From contig NW_024466218.1 in assembly GCF_017591425.1 (NCBI RefSeq), positions 14,398,001-14,462,000 of the forward strand: 64,000 bases of DNA. The letters are read 5' to 3'. The DNA comes from Ochotona curzoniae (Eukaryota > Chordata > Mammalia > Lagomorpha > Ochotonidae). Shown here piece after piece: positions 42,777 through 55,777 of this stretch. Under the pieces are notes generated by a model, which saw only the letters and a list, made by a program, of their open reading frames with translations, did no database searches and was not told the DNA's origin. The position numbers and the translations under genes are program-made. The stretch's first letter is position 1, and every line of letters begins with the position of its first letter.

Positions 42777-43811
42777 ATGGGTTTTATTTAATATGAGGAT
42801 TTATGCTATTGAAATGTTTCTTATATTAAAAGTTGGTCTTTCCTGGAAGTACAGGTATGGCTCGAAATGATTCAAAATTCTCACAGGGCAATATTGGCAT
42901 GAAGGAAACTGCCTTTGTCTACCCAAATTCATAAACTGCACCAAAGAAGAGACAGTCTCCAGCAGCAGTTATTGAACAAAATAGCAAAAGCTGGAGAGCT
43001 TAGCTTGAACAATGGATGGAAGGAGAAATGCTGTAAGAAGACATTGAGTTTCTGGCAGATGGTTGGGCACACCCAACAGCAGGTGGGTCAGTAGTGTGCA
43101 CAAGCAACAATCACATGGAACCACAGGATCGATAGTTTACAGCCTATCTTTTCTTAGTGAGGCCTAAGAATAATGAAGGAGTCTTAATTTTGAAACAATA
43201 ATTATTAATACGGAAATTCCCTGGTTCCTGTAGTCTCTGCTATAGTTTTGCTTTGAAATAAAGAACTGAGATGTGTATTGAGCAGATTACCAGTTCAGCT
43301 ACAGTGTGATGTATTCTTTTCCATTTATTTCAGCTGGCAGGATTTTGTGAATCCCTGAGGAGTCTTCAGAAAACCCACAGAAAGTGGAGGCTATGGGGTG
43401 TATATTTGGCACAATTAAGAAACCACTTGAGATTCCTGAATTCCATATTAGAGTGTCTTGGTTCAAGTTCTGATTCCATTTAAGATCGGACTTCTTGCTA
43501 ATACAGAACCTGGAAGGCAGCAGCTCAAATAACATTGATCCCTGCCACCTGAATGGGAATCACAAAACATACTTTAAACTCCTCTCTTCAGCCTCTCAGA
43601 GTCCTGCTGGCTGTGAATGTTTGGCAAGGAAGATGGGTCTCTCTTTCTCTCTCTCTCTCTCTTTCTCCTTCTCTCTCTCCCTCTCATTCTTTCTGCCTGT
43701 CAAGTACATAAGAAAATTTCTAAAAGCAGAGTGTTCAGAAAATGGATATTTTTCATAGTCTTGAGTCAAAATAAGTTTATCTCATAAAAATGTACTTCTT
43801 TATTGTATCGT
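42777..43811. other. Unique noncoding interval with (CT)n tract
   Basis: No gene seen. A (CT)n-rich tract lies at 43637-43692. The frame at 43495-43758 is dominated by a Ser/Leu/Phe run from it. Confidence 0.5.
43637..43692. repeat. (CT)n-rich microsatellite
   Basis: TCTCTCTTTCTCTCTCTCTC and further CT-rich units, interrupted by TTT and TTCT. Confidence 0.9.
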
Positions 43812-44108
43812 AAAAGCAAAAAGAGAGAAACAGCAAGGCAGGAGCTAAGATCCTCATCTTATGTTTCACTCCCCCACTCATGAAACAACCAGGACTTAGG
43901 AAAAAAGCAGGAGCTGGAAGTCAATCAAGCTCTTCTGTAAGGGCGGCAGAAACTCAAGTACGTTATCTTCTTTTGCCTCTCATGAGCATCACTGGCAGGA
44001 AGCTGGATTGGAAATGGAGATGAGACTTAAACCAGGCACTCCAATAAAAGAAAAAAAAGTATCATTAAGTGGTATCTTAGCCATTTAGCCACTATAGCAA
44101 ACACTTGC
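43812..44108 (-). mobile_element. Old CSINE
   Basis: On the minus strand, AAGAGAGAAACAGCAAGGCAGG (tail side), TCATGAAACAACCAGGAC, GGCAGGAAGCTGGATTGGAAATGG near 43995 and CACTCCAATAAAAG, then GTATCTTAGCCATTTAGCCACTATAG near the head fit an old C repeat with an insertion near 44045-44060. Confidence 0.65.
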
Positions 44109-46699
44109 CCTTACTGTCACATATTGGATAGGCATTGGGGAATCAGTTGTAGATAAAGTTATTTTTGGCTTAGGAAAGTGATGGCTTGTTGATAAGAAAT
44201 ATAATAACAAATGATTTCACAAGCAATTGAGAAACTATAGGTTCCATTGGAATAAGGGAAGAGAGATATTTTGGTGAGTTGAAAGGAATAACAAAAGTAT
44301 TTCTCAAAAGTGTGATCACTAAGTTAAATTCTGACCTCTCTGAAAGAATAAGCTCAATGAATAGAGTGAATAGAAGATGGTGTCAGATTGGGCAGCTTAA
44401 GAGAATAAGGAACACATAGAAAGAAAAAAAACCCAGCAATTACAAAGGTCTGATGATGAGAGAGTTTGTTATGATTCATAGATTGGAAGGCTTATTGTTG
44501 TATAGCATGTGCATAAACCAGGTTGTAATTTAGGATATAAGTTGTAATACAATATTTAAAGTGGATTCTCTTTTGGTTTTTGAATTTTAAGCCATCTTGA
44601 GCTGGGCATATGTATATTATCAGAATCCTTGACTCTAAAGAAACCACATAAGTAAAATTTGTTCATGTTTTTATTTTATTGTTTCATAATTTGACCTGTG
44701 TTACCAAAGTTTGACAAGAATGGAACCAATAATTTTCAAGTGTCTATACACACAGAGAGTCATTTTTGCTGTAACTGATGTTATTCTTCACTTCCGATTC
44801 CCTTCTAATTTGTTTGTGGGAAAGAATAAATCCAGCAAAAGGAGATTTGTTTTCACAACGCAAACCATGTTGAAATTATTAACTGCTGCTATTATTTTGC
44901 TATTATATTAAATACCTGGGTCCGATTGATGTATTTTATAGTGTTATTTCAAAAAGCAGTAAGTACACTCAGAAACAGAAATGTGATTTTCAAAAGCATG
45001 TCTAAACAACCTTTGGTATTCTAGAATTAAACTTGTTTAAGAACGCACATGCATCTTATAAATAAGACAAAGTTCAGATGGTCCCATATTGTCAAAGACA
45101 AATGCTCACATAGCTATTTTTAAGAAAGTTCTATTGGTTTATGTGTTTCCTTAATTTTGACATTTTATTTTACTTACTTTAGTTCATTTTAAAAGTGTTT
45201 TTCCAATTCTGATTTGCAAAAGGGACCGAGTGGTTCTTTGCTGGAAAGGTTTTTGGATGAAAATCTGCTAAGAGACCCAAGCTCGCTGCCAAGGTATGCT
45301 GTTGTCCATTTCAGTGAATTTCCAAGGCCAGAATGTTGATATTTCAATGCAGATGGAAGCTGCTCTGGATAGGGGTCAACAGGACTCGGGATAACACTGG
45401 TTGTGAGCTGGTCTACACGCAGGTCACACACAGCTCTCTTTTTGCAGGTGGAGAAGTTGGGGTCAGCTCATAAGGGAGCCTGATGTGGAAGACCCAGGAG
45501 TGAAGTAGATTTTACTTTTTAAGAAGTAACTCATTAAAAATGAAAATAGGAAGAGCCCTTTGATCTGTACTCAGAGCCCTAGAGAAGCAAAACCAAAAAT
45601 GGAATTAGAATTCCATAGTCTGAAGGTTTGTGACCAAACTCATAATCCAAGGCTGTGCTTTTCTTCTCGTATTCAGCTCAGCACTTTTAAGATCGAAAAA
45701 CCGTTTCCTTTATGTCATGACAGGTTTTACATTAAGCTACTCGAGTCTCTCAAATTACAACATTAAATCAGTTACATAAAAACAAAACAAATTTATTGAC
45801 ATTAGAGGAAAGAACCAAAGCTTGACTAATGCTCAAATTTACACCTAATTGGAAGAATGTTGAACTGGCTTTTTCCTTTCTCCCTTTTTCCTACTTTAAT
45901 TTAGAAATTACGTGTGATTGAATGATATCTCCACATACATAAACTACAAAACTGCTCATAAAAGAAATGGAATTTTTCATCATTCGGAAAGGTATTTCCT
46001 TGATGATTTTGCGTTCATCAATAAACTATATCTTGCTTCAAAGCAGGCAGACAGGTAGAGCTGCTCCTAACATCTCAGCAGGCTGTTACCAAAGATTCCA
46101 CTGCAGCTGAGAAGTAGGGGGAGAAAGTACACGTAATAGTACCTTCCTCAATTAAATGAATCTGAAGAGGCTGGGAGCCCTTGGCCCACTTTCACTCACT
46201 CACTGAATTGCAAAATAGGGATAAAAACAATACTCAGGATGCCACATTGCTTTTCAATCACTAAAGGCAACAGTGTCTGCAAAATATTTTCAGCCCAGCT
46301 TGTCATTTATGAGTGATCATAAAACACATTTTGCTGCTATTATTCATATTATTCATATTATTGCTAATATTACATAGAAACATTTCTTGGGAAAATTGAT
46401 TAACTTATACTATTGGAATAATTGGAAAGCAGTACCATATTATCTAGGCTTGAGACAATAGAGATCAGGCAAGTGTGAGAAAGAAGATGAAATACTATGT
46501 CATAAAAGGTAAGTTGTATATATCCATGAGAAAATGCCAAAAAAAGCTTGGGAAATGGAGGGAAAATGTGTCGGCTTCAATTTACGAAGATAAACATGAA
46601 TTAAGATAATTTTTCTTTCTAAAAGCACAATGTTGAAGCTACATATACAGAAGGAGTTATATCACCTATCCAGATATTCCAGCATGTAGTCTCATCCTT
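44109..46699. other. AT-rich noncoding interval
   Basis: 44120-44400 resembles an old dispersed repeat (GGCATTGGGGAATCAGTTGTAG) but is not named. 46010-46380 is repeat-free with AT cores, including ATTCATATTATTCATATTATT near 46342. No exon seen. Confidence 0.4.
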
Positions 46700-46930
46700 A
46701 TTTTTTCCTTTTAGGACAAGACAGAACCAGGACAAAGCTGGGAGCCAAAAATTGAACTCAGTATACTTCATGTAGTTGGCAGGAAATCAACTATTTGAGC
46801 TGTGACCTGTCTGCCAGATGTTTGCATCATCAGCAAGTAAGGAGCTGCAGGTGGGCATCAAATTCAGGCATGCCAATATGCTATGGTGGATATCAGTCAA
46901 TAGGTGAGTTGCCTTCAGTAGCCTCATCTT
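46700..46930 (-). mobile_element. Old CSINE fragment
   Basis: GACAAAGCTGGGAGCCAAAAATTGAAC, GTAAGGAGCTGCAGGTGGGCATC and CATGCCAATATGCTATGGTG suggest a decayed minus-strand C repeat, possibly with an internal rearrangement, because the tail half and head half are not in simple register. Confidence 0.45.
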
Positions 46931-46999
46931 AAAAAATACAAACAAGAAGGAGATAGAAAACAAAATTGATCACATATCCGTAGTGATAAAATGTTGTTT

Positions 47000-47312
47000 G
47001 CAGGACTAGTATTTTACTTGGTAGTTAACTTCCAACTTAGAAGCCTTGCCTCCCACATCAGAGGGCCTGATTTTGAAAACAGGTTCCACTTTCTTGGTAA
47101 CGCTTACTCTTGAAGGCAGGAGTAACAGCAGAAGCGACTGGGTTCTTGCCACCCACACGGAACACCTGAAATGACTGGCCAGCTCGTGGTGGCTTTATCC
47201 AGATCAAAGAAACAATTGCAATTTGCATTTGGAAAGTTAAAAAGGGCATACTTTCTGTGTGTCCCTCTGCTTCCCAAATAAATCAATTTACCAAAAAAAA
47301 AAAAAAAAGAAA
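47000..47312 (+). mobile_element. Old CSINE with poly(A)
   Basis: CTGGGTTCTTGCCACCCACACGG near 47138, CTTTCTGTGTGTCCCTCTGCTTCCCAAATAAATCAA near 47250 and a long A-run at 47295-47310 match an older C-repeat subfamily (GGGTTCCTGCCACCCAC, TCTGTGTGTCTCTCTGCC). Confidence 0.75.
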
Positions 47313-48582
47313 AGAAAAAAGAAAAAAGAAAAGGTATTTGCAATGCAACAAAAAGTGAGTTACAAAGGAGTACACTTCCCCTAAAGGAGCAACAGTATGT
47401 TTGTGAGGATGCATGCTACAGTCATGGCAGCACCAAAATAAGACCACCACTCCATGAGAGAATTTAGATTTTTGATTTTCAGATTTTTGTCTGAAGGAAA
47501 CTGTCTACTTCAAAGCCATCGGTGAGCAGGGTTTGCATTTGTGTTCATCCAAAACAAACAAACAAACAACAACAACAACAAAAAAATCCTCAGCAAACCT
47601 TTCCCTGCACATTAAACCCACTGACCTTTATTGAAATAACAAAACAGTTATTCAAAGGTCAGGAGGATGAATTAAAGGTAACTTTCTATTTGCTGCGATT
47701 CAAGGAGGTATCATGTGCTGACTGTTTCTGAGGCCTGCCCTGAGAGAACCTTTGCAAAACGTTCAGCCTCGGAGGAGGGTGTGAAATTATGATTCCGTGG
47801 AAAAAAATAATTAAAAGTCTGGATAATAAAAGATTGATATGTTAACAAAATCCCACAGCATTATGAGTCTTGTCTTGATGAAAAAGCATCACAAAGGTTA
47901 ATAGCAAAAAATAATTCAGAAGCCTAAATGCCAGGCGAGAGTGCCTCTGTGTAGTCTATGGATTTCGCAAACCAGCTGAGGGATTCCATGTATGTCTTCA
48001 TTGTAGGTGGTGACAGTAGCTCATTTTGCTTTGCTTTTTGCTTTGTTTTTACTCATTAAGTGCATAGATTGCACAAGATTCTTGGGAAAGTGGCTTGGGC
48101 AAGCCTAGGTGTTGTTGAACCATGTCACTTGCTTTTCCTAGACATTCTTCCCTCTCATGATGTGATGACTTACAAACGTTGTTTCAGTCACTGTAGAGAT
48201 TATTGTCTATTGTCCTATGAACCTAAACAAAACCAAAACGCGCACACAAGCATTCGCATGTGCATTCTTGTGTGATGCACATATTTGAAACATTGTCTGT
48301 TTTTATTTGCGTGTGTGATTTCGAATGCAGCACGCTATCCTGCTTCTAGAATTATGAAAAAGTAGAATTATTTATTCCTCACATGTTCATATGATAGTGA
48401 TGGTAACCCAGACAATTTCAGTCTCCAGTTTTGAAATTGTCGAAACTTCTAAATTGTCTTATGTTTCTGATACACAGAACACACTAAATAGTGACCTGCA
48501 ATGTGTCATTCTGATTATTATAATACACATTAGGCAAACAATCTTCATGGATCGTGAGTTTCTTCTTAAAATGAAGACATGT
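47313..48582. other. Unique noncoding interval
   Basis: It contains an AAC/AAAC-rich tract at 47551-47586. No gene or named repeat. Confidence 0.5.
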
Positions 48583-48775
48583 AAAATATTTATTTATTTA
48601 TTTATTTATTTATTTGAGAAGCAGAATTGCAGAGAGAAGGTCAGAGAACAATTCCATCTGCTGGCTCATTTCTCAAGTGACAACAGCCAGAGCCACGGTT
48701 GGGGAGTCAGGAACATCTTTCATGTCTCCCACATGGATGTAGGGGCCCAAGTTCCTAAGCATCCTCTGGAGACTG
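48583..48775 (-). mobile_element. Old CSINE, 3' half, with (ATTT)n tail
   Basis: Tail (TTTA)8 at 48586-48616, then TGAGAAGCAGAATTGCAGAG and CATCTTTCATGTCTCCCACATGG. It stops at CAAGTTCCTAAGC. Confidence 0.75.
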
Positions 48776-49090
48776 GATGAGTTTCTAAGCATCCTCCAGG
48801 ATACTTCATGAGAAATGGAGCACTGGAATTCCCTGTAGCGTCATCTTTTGTCTTCAAATAGCCACAGTGTTCAGAACTGAGCTGATCTGAAGGCAGGAGC
48901 CTGCATCCAGGAGCTTCTTCCAGTTGTCTCACACGAGTACAAGGGCTCAAGCCACCCGGGACTGCTGTCCCTGATTCTAGCAGGGAACTGTTTCAAAAGT
49001 GAAACAGCTAGGATATGAACTGGAGTCTTTATGAAATGCTGACCCTGCAGGCAAAGGATTGAAATGCTATATCATTGTGCCAACCTAACA
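48776..49090 (-). mobile_element. Old CSINE, second overlapping segment
   Basis: After a local duplication (GTTCCTAAGCATCCTCTGGA at 48751 and GTTTCTAAGCATCCTCCAGG at 48781) a second minus-strand C-repeat body follows: CAAATAGCCACAGTGTTCAG, CAGGAGCTTCTTCCAGTTGTC, TAGCAGGGAACTG and the head TATATCATTGTGCCAACC. Either two SINEs side by side or one SINE with an internal partial duplication. Confidence 0.6.
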
Positions 49091-49409
49091 GGTAAGTTTT
49101 CTAAAAGAGTGGAAAGTGTTGGTCCTTCATGGACAGCAAGTTATCTAATGATCACTTACCTATTCCAGAAAGCTGTGTTGGGCCAGCGTTTGCCTGCTTT
49201 TGGAAAAGCTATGAGAATTTTTTCTTATTTCTAGATCCAAACCTAGTTCTTTCTTTTGATACCTCATAGTTCCTATTGGTATAGGCCAGATTTATTGATA
49301 CTTAGATAAGCATTTCCTTACTTTGTTCTTATGCCAAAAATAAACAAGTCATTTCCATAAAAAGCTCCAAAGGCTTCATTTGCTTGTCAAAAAAAAAAAT
49401 ACAATTCTT

Positions 49410-49513
49410 CATTGCAACCACTGGAAGAGTGAATCAACAGGCAGAAGAACTTCCTCTGTTTCTCTCCTCCTCTCTGTATATCTGACTTCCCAATAAAAAT
49501 AAAATAAATCTTT
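49410..49513 (+). mobile_element. CSINE, 5' truncated
   Basis: Only the last hundred bases are present: CATTGCAACCACTGGAAGAGTG, CTCTCCTCCTCTCTGTATATCTGAC and the tail TTCCCAATAAAAATAAAATA. It is preceded by an A10 run at 49389-49399. Confidence 0.9.
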
Positions 49514-50299
49514 CAAAATAAAGGCCTAGAGGGTGCCTGCAATGGAGTTGCATATAATAACTCTGATATTAATAATAATTCTTTGCACTAAATTGACTGC
49601 TTTGCTAGGGTAACTACAAGCATGTGTTTAATTCAATAAAAATGGTCAAACTGACTTAGTTTTTCTTCATCTACTTTTTGAACTTACAGATAGGTTAGTT
49701 TAGTCAGATCAATAGAATCAGTCACTCATGTTGAAGTAAGTTCTAGCCATTTTCCAATTATATTTACTTGTTCAAAACGCCATCCATGCATATGCAAAAC
49801 ATATAAAGAGGGCAGCAGTCTAAGACGGCAACATGGAAGAAGCTGATGGTAGAGAGAAATTGGCTGATGCAGTTTGCTGAATGATATAACATCCTAGAAC
49901 CTCAAAGTGCAAAAGTACCAGGAGCTATTGAAGACCAGTGCTTAGGGTGATATACTTATCTCTAAATTTTGTTTGCAACACGACTAAATTTTTGAAAACG
50001 TTTAGGCTATTATTTCATGCATCTTTCTATTTCTCCTTTCTGCAAACAATTATCTACCAAATCCCTTCCAAAAGGTAATATCTCCACCCTTATTTCCACA
50101 TTCATGTGTTCAATTCACAAGTAAAATTCCTCAGTTTTCCAGAACCAATTTTTGCAAGGCTATTTACCCAATTTAGAATAGATATAGACACAGATAAATA
50201 CACATATTAATATGTCTTTTCTCTACACACATACTGATTCACACAGTGGATAAAATATGTACTATTTTTATTGAAATGTTGTAAAAGTGATACAAGCAA

Positions 50300-50578
50300 T
50301 ATTGTTTTTTGAAAGTCAGAGTTGAAGAGAAAGGAACAGGGAGGAAGAGAGAGAGAGGACCATCCATCTGTAGATTTACTCCGCAGATGGCCGCAGTGGC
50401 CAGGAGGCACACATTTCATCCAGGTCTTTTTTGTGCTTGGCAAGAGCTCAGACACTTAGATTGCTTCCTCTGATTTTACCAGGCTAGTTACAGGGAGCTG
50501 GATTAGGAGTGCAGCATCTAGAACATGAACTGGGACCAGTGTAGAAGGCAGTTGTCTCCAGTGGCTTGACCCCTCTCT
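50300..50578 (-). mobile_element. Old CSINE
   Basis: TTTTTTGAAAGTCAGAGTTG (tail side), CCATCCATCTGTAGATTTACTCC, GATGGCCGCAGTGGCC, CAGGGAGCTGGATTAGGAGTGCAG and ATGAACTGGGACCAG follow the minus-strand C-repeat order. Confidence 0.8.
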
Positions 50579-51984
50579 TGTGACTCAGGCCCACAGAACA
50601 ACATTTTAAATTGATTTATTTTTCTAACAACCATAATATTTTATTCTCCGCAGATTCATTTATAGATATTTCTAATTACTGAGAATAAAGCAAAAATATG
50701 CAATGTGTTCAGTTGTTACTAGTCATAAGGATCAGATCTACAGCTGCTTATGATCATTTCAGTATCATTATTTCTAGGAAGTCTTGAAATAGTTAACTGC
50801 TATCAGCCACATTATAAAAAGTTATTTCCTTTAAACTGTTCCATTCTTATCTTTATGAATGAGTTATCACTTACTGCTCTGTATTTGGTATTTAAGGAGA
50901 GATGTGCTTCTGATATATTTGCCTGCTTCTATCATGTCTATTTTAAAATTTAATTTCCCCTTCGTCCCCCAGGAATTATTTTTTTGATATGGCGACAACA
51001 TAGTGATAAATGTATGCTTTCCAAAGGGTCAGAATCTGCTTTGGAGCAATTAAGTATCATATACATTATAACAATAGAACAAGTTGCAAAGAATTTCAGT
51101 CCTTCACACAAGTGTAGAAATAATTCTGCTACCAACTGCAGTCTTTGCTTTTTAAAATGAATCTTGCAAAATTCCCCTAATGTGATGAATTTTGTTGGAA
51201 AACAGATGAGTGGGAGTTGGAATCTCAGCTCTAACCTGCTTAAATCAGAGGGAGCATTAGTGCAAATATTCTTAAGCAAGCACTCATTGTCTAATCAAAC
51301 GAAGCTGGCTTATTCAATGTTCAGTAGCATGTCTTTCCAAATCCGGGCTCAGGCTCCTGACTAATGTGGCCTGCTCACTCTGATCCCAGTGGGCCTGCAG
51401 AAATCTCCTATTTCCTTTCCTTTTCAGGTAGGCAGCTGCATCTGTAAGCCATGGCTGCATTGCTAAATGAATCACTGATTTGGAAAATCTGAAGTGACCT
51501 TCAACTTGCTCATGAGCTCTTCTCCAATGGAGAAAAGAGGCATAGCATCAGCAAAATACTAGAAAGAGATGGCTTACCTTACTGTATTCGCAGCAGGTGA
51601 AATGTTGGAGGCCACTCTGTTAAGTGGGAGGTAGGCAGCATTATGCTCTCATTTTGAAGTGACCATTTCGAATATTACTCTAAAGACAAAATTTTCTTGC
51701 AGTACAAAAGCAAACATCGCCCTTGGCATCTAAACTGCCCTGCTGAAAGATGGTGCTACTAGTTCCGATGAGTGGGCACTATGCTAATCTTTCTGAATAA
51801 CCAGTATTGTGAAAGATTATATGCTGCAACATTTTAAAGCCATTATTCTTTTTAACTTCATGCCTTTTATTAGTTACTTTTAGGGAGAATATTTTATCAG
51901 TTATTCTAGACATACTCCACCATTTCTTTAACACCAACAAGCTTCCCTTTATGATAAATGGCCTAGTTAGAAATATTAATCATT
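50579..51984. other. AT-rich noncoding interval
   Basis: No named repeat or exon. A 109-codon minus frame at 50950-51279 has no known domain. Confidence 0.5.
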
Positions 51985-52270
51985 GGAGCCAGCCATGTGG
52001 CTTAGAGAGTTAAGGTATATTAAAACACCTGCAATGCCAGTGTCTCATATGGCGATTGGGTCCATTTCCAATCCAACTTCTTAATGAAGTGCTTGGAAAA
52101 CAGCTTAAGATGGCCCAAATTCGCCCTTGGACCCACATTTGAGACCCTAAGGAAGTGCCTGCTTCCTGGCTAACGCCCGATCATTACAGAAATATGGGGA
52201 GTGCATGGGTGGATGAAAGAGAACTCTCTGTAGACCTAATTCTACCTTTCAAATAAATAATATAAATCTT
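51985..52270 (+). mobile_element. Old CSINE
   Basis: Head GAGCCAGCCATGTGGCTTAG, CTCATATGGCGATTGGGTCC (decayed B-box region), AAGATGGCCCAAATTCGCCC and the tail CTTTCAAATAAATAATATAAATC. The TTTCAAATAAAT tail is the rabbit-shared form. Confidence 0.85.
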
Positions 52271-54737
52271 ATAAAAAAACGCAAAGAAGCAAAATGTATA
52301 TATTATCCCATACTCAATAACAATGGTATAAGGTAATGGTAGATCTAAATATTATATCCACTGTGCCAAAAAGTGGCTTCATAGCAGAAGAGTCTTGTAC
52401 CAAGGTCTGGTTAATCCCATTCCCTTCGCCTAGGTGTTGAGTGTTTTTCCAAAGGCTTCTCTATTTGAAGCAGGTACTGAAAGACCAAGTGTCCCCTAAC
52501 CCTCGCCCCAAAAAAAACATAAATAAAAAACGGAGAATTCCCCAAGTATAGATGGTTAATAAATTGTGAAATTGAAAAAATAGCATTTCACTCTATGTGA
52601 AGGTTTTCTAATGTATTCCTAAACCCACTGAGATATAATTTGAATTTCCCTTGAGATGATTTAAAGCCCAAGAAGATTCTGAGATGACCTAGGGTATCTT
52701 TTCCTGTTGCTTTATGACTTTCCCAGTGAGTATTGTTCATATATTATTAAGTCAACTTTAGAGTCTCAGAAGCAGAGCCTTGGGTGGGTCCAGTACCAGA
52801 CCCGAGAGCAGCCTTGTAACATGTGGGATTAGGCGTATTCTAAATCAAGAAGCTCCCCTCGCTTTCTTTGCTGCAATGAGACCTGCACTAGGTCCTGCTT
52901 CATACACTGCTGAAACCAAACCACACTATTAAACCATGCTGCTGCTGCTGTTCTCCCAGCTATTGCCTAGCCATCTTAGGATGAGTCATTTTGCTCTCTT
53001 TCACCCCTTTCCTGCTGCTCAGGGGAGTGAATGAGATGGCCGTAACAGGAAGGCAATCAATGTCCGGGGTTATACAGGGCTCTGCAAGCCAATCGTCAAG
53101 CCTGAGCAGTGTCCCCAGTATCCTTTACTGTAACCTTGGCACCAGAGAAGCGACTTCCATTCCATTTCACCAACTTTTCTTCAAAGATCAATTGCCATTG
53201 TAATTTTATCATATATCTCAGGGCAGGGAATCCGTGAGAGGGCTGGCCCTCTAAACTAACACATCGTTAGCCTTTAACGAACATGCAAAACACATTGGAC
53301 ATTAGTGCTGGTGTAACTCTTTTTTCTAGAGCAAATAATTTTCCAAATTAAAATGAATAAATTAATGATATTGCTCCATGCCTAAGAATAAACCATGTTG
53401 GTAATGGCATCAAGCCTTAAGCAACATTTAGCTCATTCTACTTCTCTGATCATTATACCATCTAATCAAGAGGAGCTTAAATACTTGAGTGAGCTCTCAA
53501 AATAAATTTGATCTGAGCGGCTCAGGTCTCGTGGATTCCTAGGGTTACTGACTAGGTGAAACATGTTTTTGTTTTAATCCCTGCCTCAGCTCAAAGAGGA
53601 TTAATGCCCATAATTCTCCTATCCTCATTTAATTGAGAAATGAAGTTTGAAGAGGCACCTCTCGGAACACTCCACTTTGAAGTATTACCCATCCACTGTC
53701 TATATAATAAATCTTCCTTGGCTCACACACATGTATATATATCCTCCCTATCCCGAAGAAGAGAGAATTATTGTCTGTGTGTGTGTGTGTGTGACTCTAT
53801 TCCAAAATATACAGCATTATTGCTTCATCTTTTCCACATTAGCATTACTGCAAGGAAGACTTTTGTGGGGAACTCACTAAAATGCAGCTCAAATCTCTCT
53901 TTGACATTCTAGCATCACAAGCACAACAGCCCTTGCACTAAATGCAATACAATTCCACGGTAATGTTGTGATTGTGGTTTTTGCTTTCACATTTGGTACA
54001 GCAGTAGAGTCAATTGTTTGCAGAAAAGAAAGAAGTGGGGTTATATACCGTAGTTCCTCAGCTACTGAAGAGGCATTTGTGGTAGAAAAGGAACAGGTAG
54101 ACACACAAGGAAACGTAATTCAGCTGCTGCTTTTTGTTTGTTCTATAATGTATTTAACAGGGTAATACCCATGGAGTACTTAGAATAAAACTTGTTTAAA
54201 CAAGTCCTGAATTTAATTGTCATTTTGATTAAATATGCTCACTTCTAGTTGCCAAATCCTGCAGTTTCAAGGAGGACATATGTGACATTCAAAACCTCAA
54301 TGACTTTCTTAATCTAATCTTGCTATTTCAAAGTTGCGACATATTGGACATGGAAACGAATACCAGTCACGAATAGGATGACTCTACAACATCCCAGTAC
54401 CATTCTGGAGGCTGATTCCTCTATATAGTAAAATTCAATCAGTGACGATATACCTGTAAGTGATAAATGATTTAAAACTTGAATATTTATGAGATAAGCA
54501 GCTGAACAGAAACCACTCCACTTATGTCACAGATAGGGAAACCAAAAATCATAGATGTTTAATGTGATTCAAAACCTTGAGTATCCTTTTAGCACTCCCA
54601 TGGCATATGTGCTGGGCAGAAGGTTTACAATAATCACAAGTGTGTGATTTCCATCTTGGAGGCATTTTTTGCTACTTTGTAAAAATTACATGACCAGCTT
54701 TGTGTTATACTGAGGAAACTTACTGCTTGCATTGTAG
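52271..54737. other. Noncoding interval
   Basis: Mostly single copy. A short (GT)n run lies at 53774-53792. No gene that I can support. Confidence 0.5.
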
Positions 54738-54935
54738 GCATACTGTATCAAATCTGGCTTGTGCTACTTCCTATCCACATCCCCACCAGTGGTCTGAGAA
54801 AAGCAGTAGAAAACGAATCAAGCCTTTAGGCCCCCATACCTGAGTAAACCAGATGATGGAAGATTCTCTCCTCTCTCTCTCTCTCTGCCTACCCTTCTCT
54901 TTCTGAAACTCTGACCTGCATTAATAAATAAGCAA
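54738..54935 (+). mobile_element. Old CSINE, 5' part missing
   Basis: CTTCCTATCCACATCCCCACC, AAAGCAGTAGAAAACGAATCAAG, CCAGATGATGGAAGATTCTC, a (TC)n run at 54867-54886, and the tail TTAATAAATAAGC. The piece GGGAGACCTGGAAGAAGCTCC is deleted. Confidence 0.7.
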
Positions 54936-55430
54936 AATAATGAATAATTAATTAATAAACGTTATAAATTGCTAGAATTATGAAAGTGATATCTGCTATT
55001 TTTCCTCGTATTTTTTGCCTGTCCCATGCACTCATATTTAGGGACATAGATGCACATTCGAGTATACATACACTATTTTTCCCTGCTCTCGTTTACCAAT
55101 ACCAAGCTAAACTTGTTTAATGGTCAACATGCTGCAAATAACTCTTTTTCATGCAAGAAAATATATGTATATATAAAAACTTTAAATCTTTCCTCTTGAT
55201 TCTAATATAGATTGTGTAAGGTTATAGATTCAGGCTCCGTGTAATTTTTATTTTTCTGTTTGAGAGACTTCTTCATCTACTGCTGTTTGAATTGATTTTC
55301 ATTTATATGAAAAAAACTGAATGTTAATGGAAAAGTTTGAGATGAATTTGGAAAATCATCATCACCATTCTGTTGCAGGGTTGATTGTTTGACAAAACAC
55401 CTATTCAAAAATTTAAAAAAAACCACCATT
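54936..55430. other. AT-rich noncoding interval
   Basis: No recognised feature except AT-rich runs (ATATATGTATATATAAAA near 55161). Confidence 0.5.
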
Positions 55431-55448
55431 CCTCCTCTGCATTTCTTT

Positions 55449-55759
55449 TTTTTTTAAATTTTTTTTAAAGATTTGTTTTTATTATTTTTTTATTGGAAAG
55501 GTGGATATACAGAGGAAGATCTTCCGTCCGATGATTCACTCCCCAAGTGAGCACAACGGCCGATCCGAAGCCAGGAGCCTCTTCCGGGTCTCCTGTGCAG
55601 GTGCAGGGTCCCAAAGCTTTGGGCTGTCCTCTACTGCTTTCCCGGGCCACAGGCAGGGAGCTGGAAGGGAAGCGGAGCTGCCAGGATAGAACTGGCGCCC
55701 ATATGGGATCCTGGGCGTGCAAGGTGTGGACCTTAACCACTGCGCCACCGCGCCGGGCC
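55449..55759 (-). mobile_element. Young CSINE with 18 bp target duplication
   Basis: CpG-rich minus-strand SINE; minus-strand head GGCCCGGCGCGGTGGCGCAG. Perfect 18 bp duplications CCTCCTCTGCATTTCTTT lie at 55431-55448 and 55760-55777. Compared with the copy at 33800 it lacks about 15 bp in the GAGAGGAGAGACAGAG part and 12 bp (GCTATGCCAATC), both deletions next to short direct repeats. Confidence 0.97.
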
Positions 55760-55777
55760 CCTCCTCTGCATTTCTTT

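Noticed and set aside
43495..43758. 87-codon frame with a hydrophobic run like a signal peptide
   Set aside because: The run comes from the (CT)n microsatellite.
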